Positions 1-6,671 of a stretch of 17,925 bases of DNA are shown here, piece by piece. The notes beneath the pieces are model-generated. The model searched no databases and was not told the origin of the DNA. It worked only from the letters and a program-made list of their open reading frames with translations. The stretch comes from an uncultured Collinsella sp. GTDB taxonomy: Bacteria > Actinomycetota > Coriobacteriia > Coriobacteriales > Coriobacteriaceae. The translations under genes and the position numbers were made by a program. The number at the start of each line of letters is the position of its first letter. The stretch's first letter is position 1. Where the stretch lies: the NCBI GenBank assembly GCA_900548815.1, contig URLR01000041.1, positions 1-17,925 of the forward strand, written 5' to 3'.

Positions 1-49
1 ACGAGATAGGAGTCCGTCTCGTGGGCTCGGAGATGTGTATAAGAGACAG
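1..49 (+). other. Illumina Nextera adapter remnant (artefact)
   Basis: These bases are not genomic. They read as the end of the P7 primer (acgagat), an 8-base i7 index (aggagtcc), the Nextera read-2 adapter (gtctcgtgggctcgg) and the transposase mosaic end (agatgtgtataagagacag). The exact reverse complement occupies 17877-17925. The index matches my memory of Nextera N705. The last G of the adapter plus the first two genomic bases create a false GTG start for the first open frame. Confidence 0.97.
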
Positions 50-726
50 TGACGGGGGAGAGCGTCGTCGCCAAGGACACCAAGGGGTCTGGCTCGTCTG
101 CCGCTTCGGGCGAGGCCAGTTCCAAGGATTCCAAATCTTCGAATGATGCAAAAGACGAGCCCAAGGGTTCGAACGACGCCAAGGACGATTCCGAGTCTTC
201 AAACAAGGAATCGGATAAAAGCTCGGATAGCAAGAAGTCCGAGGACCAGGACGGAAAGAAGTCTGGCGATAAATCCGCTGCCCAAAATACGGGAGCCGGT
301 GATACTTCCAATGTGTCTGGCGGTGCTTCTTCGGGCGGTGGCCAGTCGTCTAATGGAGCCTCATCCTCTAATGGTGGAAACGCCTCCTCGGGCGGCCAGA
401 GCGGCTCACAGGAGTCCAACTACGTCACGGTAACGGTTTCGGTCACATCGAGCGCTGTGGGCAATCCTGTGTCCTCTGGCGGCACCTTTACCTTTAACGA
501 AGGCGCTACCGTCTACGATGCCCTGTGTGCGCTGGGCCTTTCTGTCAACGCACATGGCTCGTCGTACGGCACGTATGTCTCCGCGATTGGTGGTTTGGCC
601 GAGAAACAGCACGGCGGCACGAGCGGCTGGATGTACTCCGTCAACGGCACAACGCCCATGACGGCCTGCAGCAACTACGTTCTCTCAGACGGCGACAACG
701 TAGTCTGGTATTACGTAACAGGCTAG
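50..726 (+). CDS. DUF4430 domain surface protein, 5' end missing
   Basis: This is the C-terminal 225 codons of a longer gene; the apparent GTG start at 49 is made partly of adapter sequence. The first ~125 residues are low-complexity Ser/Gly/Asn/Asp/Lys, typical of an extended linker in an exported protein. The last ~100 residues form a DUF4430 (transcobalamin-like C-terminal) domain. Visible hallmarks are a V-T-V-x-V strand, an 'EGATVYDAL' segment, 'GWMYSVNG' and a final 'DGDNVVWYY'. Such domains occur in secreted or wall-linked proteins of Gram-positive bacteria and are often thought to bind ligands; the ligand here is unknown. The signal peptide would lie in the missing part. The gene ends with TAG and is followed 20 bp later by a strong terminator, so it is the last gene of its transcript. 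Confidence 0.85.
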
Positions 727-746
727 GGACCTCGACATATCGCACC

Positions 747-786
747 AAACGGGCGGTTCGGACCAACATCCGGACCGCCCGTTTTT
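747..786 (+). terminator. Rho-independent terminator of the DUF4430 gene
   Basis: A 16-bp stem with one G-T wobble (747-762 with 769-784) encloses the 6-base loop ccaaca and runs into a T tract. It lies 20 bp after the TAG stop of the upstream gene. Confidence 0.9.
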
Positions 787-825
787 CATGCGAATGGGAC
801 TGGGTCGCCGGGTCTCTCTGCAAAC

Positions 826-859
826 AAAAAACCGGTTGGAATGGGAATTCCAACCGGTT
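826..859 (-). terminator. Rho-independent terminator of the first GtrA gene
   Basis: There is a perfect 13-bp stem (830-842 with 847-859) with a 4-base loop. On the minus strand it is followed directly by a T run (A run at 826-830 on the plus strand). It lies 27 bp past the stop of the minus-strand GtrA gene and faces the terminator at 747-786, insulating the two convergent transcripts. Confidence 0.9.
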
Positions 860-885
860 ATACATTCAAGCAAATAGTGAATCGG

Positions 886-1293
886 CTACGACCGTGCGCC
901 CTCGAGGAAGAAGCGACGGCTAAAGTAGTTGTACCAGGTGACGAGGAACGTGGCGATGGCCTTCATGGCTTGGTAGCCGATGCTCAAAAACGTGACACCC
1001 ACAAACATGTACAGGTCGTTGAGACCCAGGCCGATCACCGACAGGATGGTGAAGATCGTGAACTCGCGCTTGCGGCTCATGCCCTCGCGGTGGTCGAACA
1101 CGTACTTCATGCTGAGCCAGTAGTTGACCACGACGGATGTGATAAACGAAACCGTGGTGCTCATCAAAAAGTCGAGGTGGAACAGCTCGACGAGCGCAAT
1201 GAGCATGCCCCAGTCGATGCCAAAGGAGATAAGACCCACGACGGCAAACTTGAGGAACTGCTTGGTATGAGGTTGTGCCAGCGCCTTGCGCAC
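886..1293 (-). CDS. GtrA family membrane protein (copy 1)
   Basis: This is a 135-residue protein with four predicted membrane helices, the normal size and topology of GtrA/DPMS (PF04138-type) proteins. These are small membrane proteins linked to transfer or flipping of lipid-bound sugars for cell-surface glycans. It begins with 'FLKFAVVGLISFGIDW', the typical first helix, and has 'NYWLSMKYVF' and 'REF' before helix three. The start is GTG with only a weak GGA upstream; no ATG lies in frame before the next stop, so the start is less certain. It shares 'MSRKREF' and 'LSVIGLGLND' with the next minus-strand gene (MSRRREF, LSVIGLALND), so the two look like tandem paralogues. No glycosyltransferase partner is in the window, so the substrate cannot be named. 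Confidence 0.85.
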   Translation of the reverse strand: MRKALAQPHTKQFLKFAVVGLISFGIDWGMLIALVELFHLDFLMSTTVSFITSVVVNYWLSMKYVFDHREGMSRKREFTIFTILSVIGLGLNDLYMFVGVTFLSIGYQAMKAIATFLVTWYNYFSRRFFLEGARS

Positions 1294-1446
1294 GTAATCA
1301 CATCCAATGCGTTGATGAATCGAGCAGAGGATACTTTAGAGCTTTTACAAGGGAAACGTAAGGTCTTTGCCAAGAACTATATGAACTCGCCAAATTTTCA
1401 AGAGCTAATCCGCAAACGTTGAAAATTTGCCCGTAAACGAGCGACA

Positions 1447-1486
1447 CCCACGGACGATACTGCGCTGAGTGCGCGTCGTCCGTGGG
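1447..1486 (-). other. Stem-loop between the two GtrA genes
   Basis: There is a perfect 11-bp stem (1447-1457 with 1476-1486), with a smaller GCGC/GCGC stem inside the 18-base loop. It lies 27 bp after the stop of GtrA copy 2 on the minus strand. It has no T tract, so it is not a standard intrinsic terminator. It may stabilise the 3' end of the upstream message or separate the two paralogues. The rest of 1294-1512 is AT-richer than its surroundings and shows no gene. Confidence 0.5.
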
Positions 1487-1512
1487 CGCCGTAATGCTGC
1501 AGGGGTTTCGAG

Positions 1513-1908
1513 CTATTTTGTCTCGTCGCCCTCCAGGAAGATCTTTCGGGTCACAAAGTTGTAGACCATGACAAGCGCGGTGGCGCAGATCTTGGCGATA
1601 TTGGCCTCGAGCCCCAGACCGGCGTTGAGTGTCAGCACGATACCGTCGTTGAGTGCCAGGCCGATCACGGACAGTACGACAAAGATAATGAACTCGCGGC
1701 GGCGGCTCATGCCTTCCTTGTGCGCAAACACGTACTTCATGCTGGCGACGTAATTAAAGATGAGCGAGACGATAAAGCCGCTGGTGTTGGCGATTAGGAT
1801 GTTGAGGCCCAGACCGTAGTGGAGCAGATTCATAATGCCAAAGTCGATAACCGTGGCAATGACACCGACGACGCCAAATTTCATGATCTGCGCAAGGAGC
1901 TTTTGCAT
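1513..1908 (-). CDS. GtrA family membrane protein (copy 2)
   Basis: This four-helix GtrA-type protein is probably 131 residues long. The core 'MKFGVVGVIATVIDFG', 'NYVASMKYVFAHKEGMSRRREF' in part, and 'LSVIGLALND' closely match copy 1. I chose the ATG at 1906-1908 because its product, MQKLLAQIMKF, lines up with the start of copy 1 (MRKALAQ...FLKF), and an AAGG lies 8 nt upstream. An upstream TTG at 1969-1971 would add 21 residues but has a GGGGA directly abutting it, too close for a normal ribosome site. The gene follows fbp on the same strand by 78 bp and may be co-transcribed with it. The role is presumably in surface polysaccharide or lipid-linked sugar transport, by family only. Confidence 0.83.
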   Translation of the reverse strand: MQKLLAQIMKFGVVGVIATVIDFGIMNLLHYGLGLNILIANTSGFIVSLIFNYVASMKYVFAHKEGMSRRREFIIFVVLSVIGLALNDGIVLTLNAGLGLEANIAKICATALVMVYNFVTRKIFLEGDETK

Positions 1909-1986
1909 GGTACCTGCCTTAAGCTGGCGCCGAAGCGCCGCGGGGATGACAAACTCAGCAAGTTTAGCCAATCCCCGCGGGTGGTG

Positions 1987-3903
1987 CTAGGCGCGCTCCT
2001 CGATAGCACCGTTTCTATATGCATCGAGCAGCTGACGCAGGTCCTGGATTTGGCTGCGGATCTTGGCGCCAGTATCGGTGTCGCTCACCATGCGGCGACG
2101 GTCTGCTTGGTCAAAACGGTTGGTCTCGCTTTCGATGTCCACGTTGCGCGTGAGTGCCTCGGCAACCGTCGTAAAGGCCTGGTGTGACTTGAGGCGGCAG
2201 CCGCGCGAGCTCGAGATGAGCGTATAGCCGGCGATACCCGTCTTGGGATGGTAAGCGCGGCAGAAGCCGCCATCGATGACCAGCAGCTTGCCCTCGGCAC
2301 GGATGGGCTGCTCGCCCTTGGTGGTTTTAACGGGCGTGTGGCCGTTGACGATGTGGCCGGTCGGCGAGCATGCCATGGGCGTGACGCCAAACTCGCGCAT
2401 GATGTCATCGCAGACCGAGGGCGACTTGGTAAGCGTGAAGTACGGATCCATCGGCTCGACCCAGGTGCTCTTATCGGCGATATAGGCGCGCTCAAAGGTA
2501 CGCACCAGGCGTCCACTGGCGGGCGAGTTAAAGCCAATCCACAGGTACCACATCCAGTCGAGGGCGTCGCGGTCGCCCACGCGCCAGGCGCGGCGGGCGA
2601 TGTGGTCGCAAAAATCGAGATAATCGCGGCCAGCGTGCCAGGTGCCCAAGCAGTTCATGCTGCTAAAGGTGCCGTCTTCGTTGAGCGGCACGCAGCCATG
2701 GAACAGCAGGTTGCCGTTGGTGACCTTGTACATCGAGCCGTGGGAATAGAGGAAATCGATATGGCGATGCAGGTGATCGGCGGTGACAAACTCGGACACG
2801 AGCTTGTCGATGATGTGCTGCTCCTGGGGCGTGAGCGTATAGGGGTCCGCCGGGTCGACGGTGGGGAAGTCGTTGGTCGTGAGCGGCCACACGCTGCCGT
2901 CGGCGAGCGTGACCGTGCCGGTGTCGTGTTCGATCTTGTCGAGTAACAGGCGGTTGGTCATATCGAACTCGGGGTGGCGCTGGATAATCTGGCCCTCGAG
3001 CTTAAAGAGCAGCACGTTGATGGCCTTGATCAGCGGGGTGATGGACTCGCCGGCGGTGTAGGTGGCATCGGCAAAGGCAACAAGCTCACGCAGCGAGATG
3101 CCGTAATCGTTCTCTAGAATCTCGTAGTTGTCATAGCGTAGGTTGTTGCGCAACACCGTGGCGATGCAGGCGGGCTCACCGGCCGCAGCACCCATCCACA
3201 GCAGGTCGTGGTTGCCCCACTGGATGTCGAGCGAATGGTAGGTGAGCAGACGGTCCATAATCTTGGCCGCGCCGCCGCCGCGGTCGAAGATATCGCCCAC
3301 CAGGTGCAGGTGGTCGACGGCCAGGCGCTTGATGAGCGAGGCAAGCGACTCGATAAAGTCGTCGGCGCTGGCGGTCTCCAGGATGGACTCCACGATGCGC
3401 TCGTGATAACGCACGCGGTAGTTGTTCTCATCCGGATGCGTGTGCAGCAACTCGTCGATGATGTAGGCGTAATCGCGAGGGATGGCCTTGCGCACCTTGG
3501 AGCGGGTATAGCGGCTCGAAAGCGAGCGGGCGACCACAATGAGCTGGTCGAGCATGGTCTTATACCAGGTGGGCGAGTCCTCGCGCCGGCTGCGGACAAG
3601 ATCGATCTTCTCGCGCGGATAGTAGATGAGCGTGCACAGCTCGCCCTTTTCGTCAAAGGAGAGCGTGTCGCCAAAGATCTCGTCGACATGCTCGCGCACA
3701 ACGCCCGAGCAGTTGTTGAGGATGTGCATAAAGGCTTCGTACTCGCCGTGCACATCGCTCATAAAATGCTCGGTGCCCTTGGGCAGGTTGAGAATGGCCG
3801 AGAGATTGATGATCTCGGTGAACGCGGATTGCTCGGTAGGAAATTGTCTCGACAGCAGACGCAGATACTTAAAGTCTTGCGGGTTGCGATCGAATGCGAC
3901 CAT
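1987..3903 (-). CDS. fbp: Fructose-1,6-bisphosphatase, class III
   Basis: This 638-residue cytoplasmic enzyme removes the 1-phosphate of fructose 1,6-bisphosphate to give fructose 6-phosphate in gluconeogenesis. Class III enzymes, known from Bacillus subtilis (about 670 residues), are Mn-dependent and have a metallophosphoesterase fold. Metal-site motifs are visible: SDVHGE near residue 50, GDIFDRGGG near 203, GNHD near 230, LFHGC near 400 and NGHTPV near 520. The N-terminal 'YLRLLSRQFPT' and 'LNLPKGTEHFMSDVHG' are family hallmarks. The ATG at 3901-3903 is preceded by GGAAGG at good spacing. The open frame extends 15 codons further to a TTG at 3946-3948, which lacks such a site and sits inside a palindrome. 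Length is full and no key residue is missing. Confidence 0.96.
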   Translation of the reverse strand: MVAFDRNPQDFKYLRLLSRQFPTEQSAFTEIINLSAILNLPKGTEHFMSDVHGEYEAFMHILNNCSGVVREHVDEIFGDTLSFDEKGELCTLIYYPREKIDLVRSRREDSPTWYKTMLDQLIVVARSLSSRYTRSKVRKAIPRDYAYIIDELLHTHPDENNYRVRYHERIVESILETASADDFIESLASLIKRLAVDHLHLVGDIFDRGGGAAKIMDRLLTYHSLDIQWGNHDLLWMGAAAGEPACIATVLRNNLRYDNYEILENDYGISLRELVAFADATYTAGESITPLIKAINVLLFKLEGQIIQRHPEFDMTNRLLLDKIEHDTGTVTLADGSVWPLTTNDFPTVDPADPYTLTPQEQHIIDKLVSEFVTADHLHRHIDFLYSHGSMYKVTNGNLLFHGCVPLNEDGTFSSMNCLGTWHAGRDYLDFCDHIARRAWRVGDRDALDWMWYLWIGFNSPASGRLVRTFERAYIADKSTWVEPMDPYFTLTKSPSVCDDIMREFGVTPMACSPTGHIVNGHTPVKTTKGEQPIRAEGKLLVIDGGFCRAYHPKTGIAGYTLISSSRGCRLKSHQAFTTVAEALTRNVDIESETNRFDQADRRRMVSDTDTGAKIRSQIQDLRQLLDAYRNGAIEERA

Positions 3904-3930
3904 GAAACACCTTCCGATATGGTTGGTAAA

Positions 3931-3960
3931 ACTGATAAACAGCGTCAAACGTTTATCAGT
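3931..3960. promoter_or_regulatory. Inverted repeat upstream of fbp, possible operator
   Basis: A perfect 10-bp inverted repeat (actgataaac with gtttatcagt) is separated by 10 bases, 27 bp upstream of the fbp ATG. On the minus strand it is followed by TTTT, so in RNA it could also act as a short leader hairpin. An operator for a sugar- or carbon-responsive regulator, or an attenuator, are both possible. No regulator is visible nearby and I found no second copy. Confidence 0.45.
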
Positions 3961-4185
3961 ATGCGCTGGCTTTGTTTCGATTTTGCGCCGGCGGCTGAAT
4001 TGTCGGCTGAACGGTTTGGTAAATCGATTTAGTTGAGGTTGATGTGTCGGTTGGGTGGAGACGAAGGGGGTGATTTCTCAGATATTCATGCGTGGGGTCG
4101 GTGGAGACGATGGTGGTAAAGATATTCAATGCAAATGGTTCGAATTGGTAAATAGTGGACGTTTGTATCGTATTTAGGCTTGCTG

Positions 4186-4194
4186 TGCGATAAT
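4186..4194 (+). promoter_or_regulatory. Candidate extended -10 promoter of degV
   Basis: TGCGATAAT fits an extended -10 box (TGn plus GATAAT). It would start RNA near 4201, 10 bases before the AAGGAG ribosome site and 22 before the ATG. No good -35 is seen at 17-18 bp. The same 11-mer, tgtgcgataat, occurs upstream of the synthetase-like gene. Confidence 0.45.
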
Positions 4195-4222
4195 TTGCGC
4201 AGTAGTACTTAAGGAGCCTCAT

Positions 4223-5113
4223 ATGAGTGATTTTGTCCTGACCTGTGAATCCGCCGCCGACCGAACCCGTGAGTTCTTTGCGTCGCGCAATATCCCTGTC
4301 GTGTGTTTTCATTACGAGATCGACGATGTTGTCTATACGGACGATCTGTATCAGTCGATTACGCCGGACGAGTTTTTTGCCCAGATTGCCGCGGGCGCCA
4401 TGCCCAAGACGTCTCAGGTGAGCGTGGGTGAGTACGAGGAGTTTTGGGAGCCGTTTGTTGCCGAGGGTAAAGACGTGCTGCACCTGGCGTTGTCGTCGGG
4501 TATTTCGGGCACGTATGGATCGGCCTGCGTTGCGGCACAGATGCTCGCGGATCGCTATCCTCAGGGCGGCAAGGTGCGCGTCATCGATTCGCTGGCGGCG
4601 TCTTCGGGCTTTGGCCTATTGCTGGAATATGCCGCCGACGTGCGCGATAGCGGCGCTTCGCTCGACGAGACGGCCGCTTGGATTGAGGAGCATAAACTCA
4701 ACCTTCACCACTGGTTCTTCTCGACCGATCTGTCGAGCTACCTGCGCGGCGGTCGCATTTCGGCTGCGAGCGCGATCATCGGCACGGCGCTTAAGATTTG
4801 CCCACTTATGACGGTCGATTGCGAAGGTGGGCTGTCGCCACGTGAGAAGATTCGCACCAAGAAGCGCGCGATTTCCGAGATGGCTAAGACCATGATGAAA
4901 CACGTGCAGGACGGTGCGGATTATTCGGGCAAGTGCATCATGTCGCACTCGGCGTGCCGCGGGGATGCCGAGGCCGTTGCGGCGCTGATTGAGGAACAAG
5001 TTCCGCAGCTCAAAGGCAAGATTGAGATCAACAATATCGGTGCTCTGATTGGTTCGCACACCGGACCTGGTACGGTGGCGCTCTTCTTTATGGGTGACAA
5101 ACGCGTGGATTAA
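4223..5113 (+). CDS. DegV family (FakB-like) fatty-acid-binding protein
   Basis: This 296-residue cytoplasmic protein has the length and fold signature of the DegV family (PF02645). Members such as FakB bind one fatty acid and present it to the FakA kinase, which makes acyl phosphate for phospholipid synthesis. Visible motifs are TSQVS (63-67), SSGISGTY (91-98), a 'SLAASSGFG' turn, 'YLRGGRIS', and near the end 'IGSHTGPGT', whose Ser-His pair contacts the lipid carboxylate in characterised FakB proteins. The ATG is preceded by AAGGAG at 6-nt spacing. No fakA is in the window, so the partner must lie elsewhere. The gene appears to be monocistronic. DegV proteins occur in several copies per genome, so which fatty acid it prefers cannot be told. 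Confidence 0.93.
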   Translation: MSDFVLTCESAADRTREFFASRNIPVVCFHYEIDDVVYTDDLYQSITPDEFFAQIAAGAMPKTSQVSVGEYEEFWEPFVAEGKDVLHLALSSGISGTYGSACVAAQMLADRYPQGGKVRVIDSLAASSGFGLLLEYAADVRDSGASLDETAAWIEEHKLNLHHWFFSTDLSSYLRGGRISAASAIIGTALKICPLMTVDCEGGLSPREKIRTKKRAISEMAKTMMKHVQDGADYSGKCIMSHSACRGDAEAVAALIEEQVPQLKGKIEINNIGALIGSHTGPGTVALFFMGDKRVD

Positions 5114-5144
5114 CTTGACCCATCACGTCGCGCACGATTGCTCA

Positions 5145-5190
5145 AACGAAAACGGCCCGCCTCACGTTTGTGGGGCGGGCCTTGCTCTTA
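5145..5190. terminator. Bidirectional terminator between degV and the TIM-barrel gene
   Basis: A 12-bp GC-rich stem with one wobble pair (5154-5165 with 5170-5181) has the loop gttt. On the minus strand it is followed by gttttcgttt, so it ends the TIM-barrel gene well. On the plus strand the tail is only ttgctctta, so it is weaker for degV. Confidence 0.8.
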
Positions 5191-5193
5191 CGG

Positions 5194-6285
5194 TTAGCGT
5201 TTCTTTCCGCGGAAGAAGAAGCCGTGTAGCGAGGGCTTGAGTCCACGGTTGGCGCGACGCTCCTCGATATGATCGTGGATCGAAGCGACGCGTTCGATAA
5301 CCTCGTCGGGAATCGGCACGTCGGGATTCATGTTCTCGACCTGGCTGACCTCGGCGGCGGCGACCTGGTCGATAATGGGCACATCGTCGCGCGAGATGAC
5401 GGGCGTGGCGTCTTCTTTCATCTTGCGGTAGCGCTGCATCATGTCGGTCTGTAGCTGCTGGGCCGAAGGCGGCGTCCAGATGATGGCGTTGGCGCCGGCG
5501 GCGATGGTCTCGCGAATGCTCTCGGGCGTCTTGCCGCCCGGCGCGATAAGCGGCAGGTTGGGATAGTGCTCGCGCAGTTCACGCAGGACCTGGGGTGTGT
5601 TTTTGCCGGCGGCGATGTTGAGAATCTTGGCTCCAGCGCGCACCTTGGCGTGGGCATCGTCGTCGCAGCGAACGACCGTGGCGATGACGGGGATGTCGGC
5701 GATGTTGGTGATGTGCTCGACCATCTCGGCAGTGGCGGGGGAGTTGACCACACAGCCCGCCGCGCCCTGCATCTCGGAGACGGCCGCCATCTGTACGGAG
5801 CGCTTACCGGTCGTAGTTCCGCCGCCCACACCCACAAAGACCGGGCACTCGGCGACGGTCAACAGCGCCTGCGTAATGGCCGGCTGTGGCGTGAAGGGGT
5901 AAACGGCAAAGACGGCATCGGCATTGGAGTTGCGGATGACAGCCACGTCGGTGGTGTAGATGAGCGATTTGATACGACGACCGAAGAGCGTAAAGCCGCT
6001 GGCCTCCTCGATCTCGTCGGGCATGCGAAGGGCCGCCTTTCGCAAACGCCCGTCGATGGGCAGCGGCTCCATGGGGAGCAGTCCGTTGGGGGTCACGGCT
6101 ACCTGGGGCTCGGTGAACTCGTCTGCGAGCTCGACCTCGGAAAAATCGACCGAGGCGACGATGTCCTCGTGAACCTCGGCGGGAACATCGATGGGGGCTT
6201 GGTCGTTAGTCGCGGCGGGCGCGTCGAAGGAGCTGGTGCCGACAAAGGCGTCGACGCGCTCGTTTAGGTCGTTGAGGGTATCCAT
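5194..6285 (-). CDS. TIM-barrel protein with acidic N-terminal extension, function unknown
   Basis: This 363-residue protein probably has three parts. Residues 1 to ~80 are acidic and look disordered. Residues ~90-290 look like a phosphate-binding TIM barrel: alternating strands such as 'PVFVGVGGGTTTG', 'GAAGCVVNSP', 'IPVIATVV' and 'GAKILNIAAGKN', ending in 'LPLIAPGGKTPESI' then 'AGANAIIWTPPS'. The last two resemble the glycine-rich phosphate site of KDPG aldolase, ThiG or NanE-type barrels. The C-terminus is basic (FFFRGKKR). I cannot assign a reaction; relatives may be labelled only 'hydrolase'. The ATG at 6283-6285 follows GAGGATCC, an adequate ribosome site. It has its own terminator and is convergent with degV. 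Confidence 0.72.
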   Translation of the reverse strand: MDTLNDLNERVDAFVGTSSFDAPAATNDQAPIDVPAEVHEDIVASVDFSEVELADEFTEPQVAVTPNGLLPMEPLPIDGRLRKAALRMPDEIEEASGFTLFGRRIKSLIYTTDVAVIRNSNADAVFAVYPFTPQPAITQALLTVAECPVFVGVGGGTTTGKRSVQMAAVSEMQGAAGCVVNSPATAEMVEHITNIADIPVIATVVRCDDDAHAKVRAGAKILNIAAGKNTPQVLRELREHYPNLPLIAPGGKTPESIRETIAAGANAIIWTPPSAQQLQTDMMQRYRKMKEDATPVISRDDVPIIDQVAAAEVSQVENMNPDVPIPDEVIERVASIHDHIEERRANRGLKPSLHGFFFRGKKR

Positions 6286-6435
6286 GGATCCTCGATTCTA
6301 TGCGATGATGGCCGGCAGGGCGCCGGCAGCGTTGTGCTTGCTAAATCGTTTGACGAGTTGATTTTTCCCCGCCGCGCCATCCGTTAGACCGAAGGGCCGG
6401 CGAACGTGAAGGAGCTGTGGTGGCGGGTATTGAGG

Positions 6436-6444
6436 TGCTATCTT
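6436..6444 (+). promoter_or_regulatory. Candidate extended -10 promoter of the small membrane protein gene
   Basis: TGCTATCTT fits a TGn-extended -10 box and would start RNA near 6451, 26 bases before the ATG. No -35 is obvious. Confidence 0.35.
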
Positions 6445-6476
6445 GAATGTCCCGTTAAAAAGAGAGGTGACGCGGA

Positions 6477-6647
6477 ATGGAATTCACAGCAATGTTGGGC
6501 TCGATTGGCCTGTGTGTGGGCGCAATCGTAGCCGCCGCGGTCATCTACTTTGTGGTTACGGCCATTAAAGGCAAAAAGGCCGAGCGCAAGGAGCGCGAGG
6601 CACTTAAGCAGTGCCGTGACCAGCAGGACAAGCGCGCACGGCGATAG
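6477..6647 (+). CDS. Small single-span membrane protein, 56 residues
   Basis: This short gene encodes MEFTAMLGSIGLCVG... with one hydrophobic helix at about residues 7-30, then a highly charged, mostly basic tail (KGKKAERKERE...RARR). That layout predicts an N-out, C-in inner-membrane protein by the positive-inside rule. It has a GAGAGG ribosome site about 9 nt before the ATG and a TAG stop. It lies between divergent (left) and convergent (right) neighbours and so is transcribed alone. I do not recognise a family. The clear ribosome site, the membrane helix and the codon choice matching its neighbours argue for a real gene. Confidence 0.68.
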   Translation: MEFTAMLGSIGLCVGAIVAAAVIYFVVTAIKGKKAERKEREALKQCRDQQDKRARR

Positions 6648-6671
6648 CTTGTTGAGTTTTGAATCCGTGCG

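Larger units (their letters stand above)
3904..4222. other. Divergent intergenic region between fbp and degV
   Basis: This 319-bp AT-richer gap between divergently transcribed genes holds regulatory sequence for both. On the fbp side is the palindrome at 3931-3960. In the middle is an imperfect direct repeat: ggtggagacga at 4054-4064 and again at 4100-4110, each followed by gatattca (4081 and 4121). On the degV side is the candidate promoter at 4186-4194. No convincing gene or RNA was seen; the open frames crossing it lack a good start site. Confidence 0.6.

Noticed and set aside
841..1422. A 193-codon plus-strand frame across GtrA copy 1 and its upstream region
   Set aside because: It begins inside the minus-strand terminator and is mostly antisense to GtrA; the 3' part (1294-1422) has no start or domain of its own.
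3956..4483. A 175-codon minus-strand frame across the fbp-degV gap
   Set aside because: It overlaps degV antisense, has low-complexity Thr/Asn/Gln composition in the gap and no ribosome site.
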